NCBI GenBank assembly: GCA_029939545.1
Contig: JAOZSS010000112.1
Span: 1 to 7,754 of the forward strand
Direction: 5' to 3'
DNA from: Kiritimatiellia bacterium
GTDB taxonomy: Bacteria > Verrucomicrobiota > Kiritimatiellia > UBA8416 > JABMPJ01
Length of the DNA stretch: 7,754 nucleotides
Made by a program: the position numbers and the translations under genes
Shown: positions 1-6,013 of the stretch, one piece after another
Layout: the number at the start of each line of letters is the position of its first letter
How positions within the stretch are numbered: position 1 is the stretch's first letter
The notes under the pieces: model-generated
What the model saw: only the letters and a program-made list of their open reading frames with translations
Databases searched by the model: none
What the model was told of the DNA's origin: nothing

Positions 1-90
1 AACCGCCCACCCCCTTTTCCTAGATTATTCCTGTCTTGAGCAGGAGCGGAAGACCGGTTACACCCCTCACGCAACACGGGCTTCAGGGGG

Positions 91-564
91 TCAAAGAGAC
101 GCCAACTGGCGATGGACCTCGTAGGCGAAGACGGCGACGGTGAGGGAGAGGTTGAGACTGCGCGCATGCGGGCCGGGCATGGGAACGCGGTAAAGCTTGG
201 CGGCGTAGCGGGTGTAGAACGCCTCGGGCAGACCGCTCGACTCGTTTCCGAAGACAAGGGCACAGCCGGGGATGGCATGATAATCGGTATACAGTTTCGT
301 GCCGCGCGTGCTGGAGAAAATAAGTTGGGTCGGTTGCTCGGCCTCCAAATAGGCCGCCCAACTGTCATGCACAGTGAGATCAACGTGTTCCCAGTAATCC
401 ATTCCTGCACGACGGATCCTGTTCTCGGTCAGCGCAAAGCCCATGGGCCGGATCAGATGCAGACGCGCGCCAAGACAAACACAGAGTCGCCCGACCGCCC
501 CCGTGTTGTGAGGAATCTCGGGCGCAACAAGAACGATATTGAGATCAGCGGGACGGTCACACAT
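91..564 (-). CDS. trmL: tRNA (cytidine/uridine(34)-2'-O)-methyltransferase, TrmL-like SPOUT enzyme
   Basis: The 157-residue product matches the TrmL/SpoU family along its whole length, and E. coli TrmL is also 157 residues from memory. Known role of the family: S-adenosylmethionine-dependent 2'-O-methylation of the wobble nucleotide 34 in certain tRNAs, in the cytoplasm, as a knotted homodimer. Visible motifs in order are the N-terminal strand LNIVL with PEIPHNTG (residues 8-22; N20 is the conserved Asn of motif 1), PMGF (40-43), RIRRAGMDYWE (49-59), the glycine-rich FGNESSGLPE of motif 2 (105-114), and IPM-like VPMPG followed by ARSLNLS of motif 3 (127-140). No catalytic residue is missing. 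The ATG at 564 is the natural start because the conserved part begins only seven codons later; no strong Shine-Dalgarno is visible. It stands alone and divergent from the exosortase gene. No hairpin terminator is seen in the 90 bases after its stop. Confidence 0.93.
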   Translation of the reverse strand: MCDRPADLNIVLVAPEIPHNTGAVGRLCVCLGARLHLIRPMGFALTENRIRRAGMDYWEHVDLTVHDSWAAYLEAEQPTQLIFSSTRGTKLYTDYHAIPGCALVFGNESSGLPEAFYTRYAAKLYRVPMPGPHARSLNLSLTVAVFAYEVHRQLASL

Positions 565-646
565 GACGACAGATTACGATCCGTTGCATGCCAAGCACAT
601 ACAGCGAAAACACCACCCCTATGATGATCCCAGAGTCCATGACCAT
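557..646 (-). CDS. possible 29-residue hydrophobic peptide overlapping trmL start
   Basis: A short reading frame starts at ATG 646 and ends at TGA 557, eight bases inside trmL, an arrangement compatible with translational coupling. The peptide has a hydrophobic core (IIIGVVFSLYVLGM) followed by a basic tail (QRIVICRHV), so it could be a single-span membrane peptide. I recognise no family and see no convincing Shine-Dalgarno. Frames of 30 codons arise often by chance, so this is a candidate only. Confidence 0.15.
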   Translation of the reverse strand: MVMDSGIIIGVVFSLYVLGMQRIVICRHV

Positions 647-740
647 AACCTGCGCAGGACGCGCCGCGATGTCGAGATGTTATTCCGAAGATGGAGTTGG
701 CAGGTGCGGAGGATGAGGGGTTGCCATCCCGATCTCAGAT

Positions 741-869
741 CCCGGGTATGCTGCCTGGGCTATCATGTACGACCCCGTTGGGGTCGGGGACCCCAACGGG
801 GTCCACCACTTGTCCTCCGTAGCTCGCAGAGCGAAGGGGGGGATCATAGCCCAGCTAGAATCGCGGGGA
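741..869. repeat. REP-like palindromic element A (with internal insertion)
   Basis: This is the most diverged copy of a family seen four times in the window. In order: a left hairpin with imperfect stem CCCGGGTA/TGCCTGGG (741-759), then CTATCATG, two back-to-back hairpins GACCCC-GTT-GGGGTC (771-785) and GGACCCC-AAC-GGGGTCC (788-804), then TCATAGCCC and a right hairpin with a decayed stem around a GAA loop (850-868). Compared with elements B and D it has about 35 extra bases (808-842), described separately. It lies in the upstream region of the exosortase gene, ending 87 bases before its ATG. No coding role is inferred. Confidence 0.75.
808..842. repeat. second-type hairpin repeat nested in element A
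   Basis: This segment is absent from the same position of elements B and D, where the central hairpins are followed after 4-5 bases by TCATAGCCC. It folds as TCCTCC (813-818) against GGGGGGA (836-842) with one G-T pair, an internal GTA/GAA mismatch, and an inner stem GCTC/GAGC (822-832) around GCA. The sequence type (CTTGTCCTCCGTAGCTC and its partner) resembles a separate short intergenic repeat that I recall from PVC-type genomes; that recollection is unverified. Confidence 0.5.
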
Positions 870-945
870 CAGAGCGGGGCCTCGGGGAACATACAGAAAG
901 AACACCATCGAACAATACATCTTTTCTGTCACTCAGCATAAGGCT

Positions 946-949
946 AGGA
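946..949 (+). promoter_or_regulatory. ribosome binding site of the exosortase gene
   Basis: AGGA is followed by six bases and then ATG at 956. This decides the start: the frame is open further upstream to 539, but no comparable site precedes those earlier start codons, and the first hydrophobic segment begins right after this ATG. Confidence 0.7.
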
Positions 950-955
950 TGTAGC

Positions 956-3900
956 ATGGCTGAATTGCTGAAAACAAAGAGCTTGATCTGGGTGGCGGGG
1001 GCGGCGTTGACGCTGCGCACGATACAGCTCTGTCTTGCCGTGGCGGACGAGCCGGGTGGACTGATCCGGGCGATCCTCGGTACGGCTTTCTGCCTCCTGA
1101 TCCTATACCGCTCTCAAGCGCCACGCGAAGCCGAGGCTGACTCTGACGAGGATAGCGCTGCACGCAGCACGCGTATGGCCACAGTTATGGCCGTTGTTTC
1201 ATCTCTGGCGGTAGTCGGTGGACTCATCTTACATATTCGGCAGGTCGAGTGGCTCGGCATGCTGATGCTGACCTACGCCGCCGGCCTCATCGCCCTCCCC
1301 CGCTGGCAGTCGAAGACGCTGGCGCGCGCCCTCTTTGTACTCTACTGGATCAATCCACTGCCGGGGCAGATCGAGGGTGCGGCGCGCCTGACCATGCAGC
1401 GACTCTCGACCTCCGGCGCGGAATGGCTGCTTCACATCGTCAACCTGCCAGCCTGGGCTGATGGCCTGGTGCTACAGACGGCTGCCACCGTGGTTGAGAT
1501 CCCACAAGCATGCAGCGGCATGCGGACAGCGATCACGGTCCTGATGTGTGCGCTGGGAATTGCGCTCGTCTTCGGCTTCAAGCGGCGTGAGATGACCCTC
1601 TTTGCTCTCCTCGGTGTCGCGCAGGGCCTGATTATGAACGCCGCGCGTATCGCGCTGGTGGCCAAACTCTCCGGCGAAGCGGAAGCGGCCAACGTTAAAC
1701 AGATGATTCACGACAGCACCGGTATCCTAATGATTGCCGCCGTGCTCCTCCTACAGACGGAAGCCGCCGTATGGCATCGATTGCTGCGCAGGCAATGGCT
1801 CCGCTATCGCCAGCGCAAACGAGAAGGCAGGCGCTGGTGCGGAACGGCGGTTAACGTTGCGTATCGCCTGTTGGGATTTGGCTTTGTGGCACTGCTAATC
1901 GCCTGCGTGGCTTATGCCGGATATAAGCGTCGCCCCTCACACCGCGCCGCCATGATTGTCGGTGTAATCGAGAACGCCGGTGCCGATGATCTTGAGTCGG
2001 CCCAACGCGCCGCCATGCGGGCGATTGAGATCTGCCCTGAGCACGAGGCGGCCAATCTCGCCCTCGTGAGAATCCTGCTTGCACGCGGAAAGCATACCGA
2101 AGCGCTCAATCATCTCGACACCTCTCGCCTGGAGGCGGGCAGCCTTGAGGCCATTGTACTGCGGGCCGCCACATTGGCTGAGAGCGACCGGCTGGACGAG
2201 GCCGCCCGCCTGCTCTCCCGCCTGCCGCCCGATCAGCGGCAACATCCGATTATTGCCATGACGCTGGCGCAGATTGCCCTGCGCAACGACAACCTGTCCG
2301 CCGTCAAGCCCAACCTGCAACTTGCATCACGGGACCGATTCCTCGCGGCCCGCGTTCGCGCCTGTTTTCCTTACCTTGCCGCCCGTGGCCAATGGCAGAC
2401 CATCGTGGATTCTGATCCGGCGGTGCCTCACCACGACGCCGCCCTACTGCGCACGGCCCTGACGGCGCACCTGCTGTTGTGCCGCTTCAACGAGGCGCAT
2501 GCACTGATGGCCGAAAACCGGACACTGTGGGAGACAGACCCCTCCTTCCTGCAGCCTCTCGCCACGCTGGCCATGCGAAGCGGCAACGACACCTGGCGCG
2601 AGGTGTTCGCACAGACACTGAGCGGAACCATCGACCAGCTCTCAGCCGAGCAACTGATCGAACATGCGGAGACCTGTCTGAAGATGGAGCTCTACACCGT
2701 TGCATGGGAGGCCATCCTGTGCGTGCAGAAACGTGATTCCGAGCACCCCGGCCCATTCCTGCTGGCCGCCGTTCTGCCTCGTGAGTGGGCCAAGCTGCCA
2801 ACATTCATGTCTCCGTCTGTGCCGCAGCAGAATGACGACCGCACCATGACGCGCGAAGAGCTGCTCAACACCTGCCTGACGCGGATTGCCGCCAAGTCGG
2901 CGGCCGGACAGATTCCGCGGCCGATGGCCATGATGCGCGTGAGAGTGTACGCCATGCTGGGACAGTACGACGACGCCCAGCATGAGTTGGATCGAATTGA
3001 GAAGGACTATGCGGGTGAGAACGGCGATCTTGTGCCGCGGCGCGCCGGGCTGTATTATGCCCAGCAACGCTGGGACCGCGCCTACGAGCTTCTGCGCCAG
3101 ACCGATGCCGCCACCGCGACGCTTGACTTACCCACACGCGAAATGCTCGTGCGCAGCGCCCTACAGCTTGGCCTTGGTCTGCCAGCACTGATTTATGCCG
3201 AGGACAGCGCGGTACGCCTGCCTACCGAGGCGCGTACCGCAGCGCTGCTTGCACAGGTATGGTCGCGCTTTGGATTCCATGAAGACGCCCTGTTCATTCT
3301 CGACCCTGATGGGAAAGCCCCGCCCTCCCCTGGCCTCGCCGTGCTGCTGGAGAAGACGGGTCGAATCATTGAGGCCGACACCATGCGCCGCAGACTCGGC
3401 ATTGATGAGCAGCGCAAGGCCGAGCGTCTGAATCCAAGCGGCAAGGTGCCGCCCGCCGAGCGGGTCATGCAGTGGGTGGCGCCGCCGGCCCCAACCAAGA
3501 CGGAGCCCATTGTCGCCTCGTTCAGAAACCACGCCGAGCGAACGGTCAGTCCTTACGTGAAGCGACTGCACGAACAGACGGCGGCCTGGTATGCCGCATC
3601 CAAGCCCCCCGATCCGACGACAGCGCTCAAACAATGGGCCGCGTTCGGACGTGATCCGCTCGAACGGGCGGCAGCCCTCGACCGACTGGCCCGTCTCCAG
3701 ACTGAGGCTGGAGACAAGATGGCCGCGCTGGGCACCGTCGAACGTGCGATCGAAATTCTGCCGGGTGCCGCCCTTTTGTGGCGCATGCGGGTGGCGCTGA
3801 CAGGAGGCGATGAAGCGGTAGTACTGGAAGCCTCTGACTCCTGCCCCAACGACCCCGTCCTCTGGCTGGCGCGCCTAGTGAACGTGGTGCGTGGCGAAGC

Positions 3901-4834
3901 GCCCCAGGACACTGTGGACGGGCTCGTTGCCAGCGCCGTGACGCGGGGGGCCTATTCGCCAGGGACCTTTGTCCGGGCAGGCAACTTCCTGCTGAAGAAC
4001 GGATACGAATCGGCTGCGGTCGTTGCCGCTCGCCATGCCCAGGACCATGCCCGTGGGTTCCTGCCCGCACACAGTCTTGCCATGCAGTGCGCCGAGACGA
4101 TCGGCGATCCTGTCTGGGCAATGCAAAGCGCCCTGCAGGCGGCTGACATGGCGATCGGGCCAACCCCCTATCTTCGTGCATTTGCCCGTACAGCCATGAA
4201 ACACAATCCGGATGATCCCGCGCTGGTCACGGCGCTGCAAACCCTTGTGAAAACGCCACCCAACCGCCCTCAGTGGCGCGAGCGCCTCGCTGCCGTTCTC
4301 TTCAGGCGCGGCGACTATCGTCAGGCCCAACGCGTGCTGGCCCCGCTGGCCGAACCCGGCCGCTACGCGCCAAGTCCGGGCATGGCCATTGTTGCGGCCG
4401 AATCGCATCGACGCACCGGTGCATACAGAGCAGCCGTCGGCATTCTCGTGCGTGCTCTAACCCGTCATCCCGAAAGCGTGTCGCTGCTGAACAACTTGAT
4501 CTTCACGCTACAGGAGAACGAGTCCACACGGTCCAAGGCGCTTGAGTTGTTGCCACGCCTGCTACGACACGAACCATCCGCCAGCCTGCACGACACGGCC
4601 GCCTTGGTCTACCGCCGCAGCGGCATGATGGACGAGGCCGTCGAGCAGATAAACAACGCGCTCATCTTGCTCAAAGAAGACGACCCGTCCTGGCCGGTCA
4701 TCATGTTCCATGCGTTCGAACTGGCCGAGGAACGTGGCGACGAGAACGTAACAGAAAAGCTCCTCACCCAACTGCGGGACAGCGGAAAGACGGACGGTCT
4801 CACGACGGCTGAGGTAAGGCGGATCGGGCGATGA
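956..4834 (+). CDS. exosortase-TPR fusion protein
   Basis: The 1292-residue protein has two parts. Residues 1 to about 325 are a multi-pass membrane domain with hydrophobic segments near 9-29, 36-52, 73-93, 101-116, 192-208, 214-236, 256-273 and 305-323. It carries the exosortase/archaeosortase active-site pattern: Cys186 in EIPQACSGMR, Arg231 in NAARIAL and His252 in HDSTGILM. By family knowledge these integral enzymes recognise PEP-CTERM tails, cleave them and pass the protein to the cell surface. From about residue 340 to 1280 follow helical TPR-like repeats (for example around 345-395 with the AxxALxxxP spacing), broken by a Pro-rich linker near 825-855. A typical exosortase is only about 280-300 residues, some with an EpsI-like tail, so the TPR extension is the unusual part. 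The closest known parallel is PrsT, a separate TPR protein of PEP-CTERM systems. The gene ends 129 bases before the stop of a convergent PEP-CTERM cargo gene. I cannot assign a named Xrt subtype. Confidence 0.88.
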   Translation: MAELLKTKSLIWVAGAALTLRTIQLCLAVADEPGGLIRAILGTAFCLLILYRSQAPREAEADSDEDSAARSTRMATVMAVVSSLAVVGGLILHIRQVEWLGMLMLTYAAGLIALPRWQSKTLARALFVLYWINPLPGQIEGAARLTMQRLSTSGAEWLLHIVNLPAWADGLVLQTAATVVEIPQACSGMRTAITVLMCALGIALVFGFKRREMTLFALLGVAQGLIMNAARIALVAKLSGEAEAANVKQMIHDSTGILMIAAVLLLQTEAAVWHRLLRRQWLRYRQRKREGRRWCGTAVNVAYRLLGFGFVALLIACVAYAGYKRRPSHRAAMIVGVIENAGADDLESAQRAAMRAIEICPEHEAANLALVRILLARGKHTEALNHLDTSRLEAGSLEAIVLRAATLAESDRLDEAARLLSRLPPDQRQHPIIAMTLAQIALRNDNLSAVKPNLQLASRDRFLAARVRACFPYLAARGQWQTIVDSDPAVPHHDAALLRTALTAHLLLCRFNEAHALMAENRTLWETDPSFLQPLATLAMRSGNDTWREVFAQTLSGTIDQLSAEQLIEHAETCLKMELYTVAWEAILCVQKRDSEHPGPFLLAAVLPREWAKLPTFMSPSVPQQNDDRTMTREELLNTCLTRIAAKSAAGQIPRPMAMMRVRVYAMLGQYDDAQHELDRIEKDYAGENGDLVPRRAGLYYAQQRWDRAYELLRQTDAATATLDLPTREMLVRSALQLGLGLPALIYAEDSAVRLPTEARTAALLAQVWSRFGFHEDALFILDPDGKAPPSPGLAVLLEKTGRIIEADTMRRRLGIDEQRKAERLNPSGKVPPAERVMQWVAPPAPTKTEPIVASFRNHAERTVSPYVKRLHEQTAAWYAASKPPDPTTALKQWAAFGRDPLERAAALDRLARLQTEAGDKMAALGTVERAIEILPGAALLWRMRVALTGGDEAVVLEASDSCPNDPVLWLARLVNVVRGEAPQDTVDGLVASAVTRGAYSPGTFVRAGNFLLKNGYESAAVVAARHAQDHARGFLPAHSLAMQCAETIGDPVWAMQSALQAADMAIGPTPYLRAFARTAMKHNPDDPALVTALQTLVKTPPNRPQWRERLAAVLFRRGDYRQAQRVLAPLAEPGRYAPSPGMAIVAAESHRRTGAYRAAVGILVRALTRHPESVSLLNNLIFTLQENESTRSKALELLPRLLRHEPSASLHDTAALVYRRSGMMDEAVEQINNALILLKEDDPSWPVIMFHAFELAEERGDENVTEKLLTQLRDSGKTDGLTTAEVRRIGR

Positions 4835-4866
4835 TGCTGGGGTAGTTGGGTAAGGCGATCGTTCAA

Positions 4867-4961
4867 TCCCCGGCATTCTGCCTGGGCTATGATGGGGCAC
4901 CCCGTTGGGGTGCGGGACCCCAACGGGGTCCAACGTCATAGCCCAAGGTGAAACCTTGGGA
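4867..4961. repeat. REP-like palindromic element B between convergent genes
   Basis: Left hairpin CCCCGGCA-TTC-TGCCTGGG (4868-4886, one mismatch), central hairpins GCACCCC-GTT-GGGGTGC (4897-4913) and GGACCCC-AAC-GGGGTCC (4915-4931), and right hairpin CCCAAGGT-GAA-ACCTTGGG (4942-4960). GGGCTATGA (4884-4892) can pair with TCATAGCCC (4936-4944), so the whole element could fold as a multi-branched structure. It fills the gap between the exosortase stop (4834) and the stop of the opposing cargo gene (4963). The hairpins could end transcription from both sides, but no T-run follows them, so a terminator role is speculative. Confidence 0.82.
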
Positions 4962-4962
4962 A

Positions 4963-5616
4963 CTACGCCGAATCAGGCTGAGGATCCTCTTTCTCCTTCT
5001 TCCTGCGGAAGAAGAGAAGCATGCCGCCGAGCGCGGTGACAGCCAAAGCAATCTCCCCGGGCTCGGGAACCTGCTGAAACTGCCAATTGTCGAGGCCGTA
5101 GTCCATCGCGCCGATATTGGTGTGATCCACCACGACCCCGATCAGGCTCACCTGGGTCAGTGCGTCCAGCCAGCTATTCCCGGAGGATCCGACCTCCAGC
5201 CAGCCGGTCTGGTCATAGAAGTTGATCGTCCAGTGCTCCCAATCGTAGGCCACCGTCGGTTCGAGCAAGTAAGCCCATGTTGATCCGCCGTTGTAGTCCG
5301 AATCAAAATAGAGCCACTGATCGCTGCTGGAGTAGCCAAGATAGTCGAACTCAACCGAGAGGTCGTCGTACGAAGTGTAATCGCCGGTGTAGCCAGTAAT
5401 TGGAGCGACCATGGCCTCGGTTTCTCCGGCGCCGATGGACTCATCGAAATGCATATTCAGGTAGCCGTCCGGATTCCCGCCCGTGGTTTGCTGCTGCACG
5501 GTTGCGATGTCATCCCGATCGTCCCAGCCCTCGGTGTCGTCGGCATCTGACCATGTCTCCAAATCGAACATGATATCAGCTACCCCACACGTTGCCATGG
5601 CAACGATCAGCATCAC
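4963..5616 (-). CDS. PEP-CTERM sorted secreted protein, likely exosortase substrate
   Basis: The 217-residue reading (from GTG 5616; ATG 5613 is the next codon) ends with a PEP-CTERM signal: VPEP at 183-186, a hydrophobic helix (about 187-204) and the basic cluster RRKK (205-208). A ten-residue polar tail (EKEDPQPDSA) follows the basic cluster, where most such proteins end. The body is rich in Asp, Tyr, Trp and Gly with alternating strands and a terminal LDNW motif, consistent with a jelly-roll, lectin-like domain; I cannot name a family. The N-terminus as read is hydrophobic with a likely cleavage after CGVA, but it lacks the usual basic start. Twenty bases upstream a well-placed ATG (5636, GAGG eight bases before) encodes MKKLSI then TAG. 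Removing one TA from TATATA would join this to VMLIVAMATCGVA, a textbook signal peptide. Either the gene is frameshifted, or it starts by re-initiation at TAGTGATG. Family knowledge implies export by Sec, then exosortase processing. Confidence 0.85.
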   Translation of the reverse strand: MMLIVAMATCGVADIMFDLETWSDADDTEGWDDRDDIATVQQQTTGGNPDGYLNMHFDESIGAGETEAMVAPITGYTGDYTSYDDLSVEFDYLGYSSSDQWLYFDSDYNGGSTWAYLLEPTVAYDWEHWTINFYDQTGWLEVGSSGNSWLDALTQVSLIGVVVDHTNIGAMDYGLDNWQFQQVPEPGEIALAVTALGGMLLFFRRKKEKEDPQPDSA

Positions 5617-5632
5617 TATATAGAAAGTTTCT

Positions 5633-5964
5633 TCATTCCGCTTTCCTCACCGTCACTCTGTAGAACGCCGCCGCATCCGACGGAGGAGTATCCTCCACGC
5701 CGTCATCAACCTCGGCGGCGAGCAACTCCGGCCCCAAGCTCGTGAATCCCTCGTTCAGATCCACAGAGCGCCAGACATTGTAAGCGCGACCGCTCTTCGG
5801 GGTCCATGAAACCGTCACACCATCTCCCTGGGCGGGATCGACCCGTACAGAGATCTTGGCAGAACTCCATCTCAGCCCAGCCCATCCGTGCCGTTTCCGG
5901 CAAGGAAGCGGGCGAGCAGCTCTGCGTGGCTCCCGACCTCCATGACGGCGTAGAGCTCTTTCAT
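5633..5964 (-). pseudogene. truncated 3' end of a secreted-protein gene, FYRV-type C-terminal domain
   Basis: The last 75 or so codons before TGA 5633 read SVRVDPAQGDGVTVSW, then SGRAYNVWRSVDLNEGF and finally AAAFYRVTVRKAE. This is the pattern of a small beta-sandwich domain that I know from the extreme C-terminus of large surface proteins in Verrucomicrobia-like bacteria (xYxVWRSxxLxxGF ... FYRV). Its known context is the tail of proteins several hundred residues long, but here the frame loses that character near 5870. Upstream, another frame opens at ATG 5964 with 30 codons (MKELYAVMEVGSHAELLARF...) and stops at TGA 5874-5872. This suggests a frameshift plus loss of the 5' part. The stop overlaps the ancestral start of the PEP-CTERM gene (ATGA), so the pair was once an operon of two exported proteins. 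It may still be transcribed as leader for the cargo gene. The first fragment is not recognised. Confidence 0.5.
5645..5648 (-). promoter_or_regulatory. ribosome binding site pointing to ancestral cargo start at ATG 5636
   Basis: On the minus strand GAGG is followed by eight bases and then ATG AAG AAA at 5636. It is 28 bases from GTG 5616, too far to serve that start directly. It also lies within the last codons of the preceding gene fragment, so the two frames were probably translationally coupled (ATGA overlap at 5633-5636). Confidence 0.55.
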
Positions 5965-5978
5965 GTGGCCATGTACGG

Positions 5979-6002
5979 GACACGAGGGGAAGACACGAGG
6001 GG
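5979..6002. repeat. short tandem direct repeat, 13-bp period
   Basis: GACACGAGGGGA (5979-5990) is followed with a 13-base period by GACACGAGGGG (5992-6002). It lies in the short gap between the ATPase stop (6014) and the gene remnant. No function is inferred; it may mark a rearrangement junction. Confidence 0.6.
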
Positions 6003-6013
6003 TGAACTTCAGG

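Larger units (their letters stand above)
565..955. other. intergenic region between trmL and the exosortase gene
   Basis: This region separates two divergent genes. The frame of the exosortase gene is open back to 539, but the extra 139 codons run through a palindromic repeat, show no protein-like composition and include overlap with trmL, so I treat the region as non-coding. Apart from element A (741-869) and the small minus ORF, no confident sigma-70 promoter could be picked for either gene; the exosortase leader would include some or all of element A or begin in the 87 bases after it. Confidence 0.6.

Noticed and set aside
112..624. 170-codon plus-strand frame over trmL
   Set aside because: It is antisense to a gene with clear family motifs and has no recognisable motif itself.
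539..955. 139-codon N-terminal extension of the exosortase frame
   Set aside because: It overlaps trmL, runs through a palindromic repeat, has no hydrophobic or recognisable protein content, and a good Shine-Dalgarno marks ATG 956.
3161..3634. 157-codon minus-strand frame, and other minus-strand frames within 956-4834
   Set aside because: They are antisense shadows in GC-rich coding DNA; none shows a motif, while the plus frame has continuous TPR-like periodicity.
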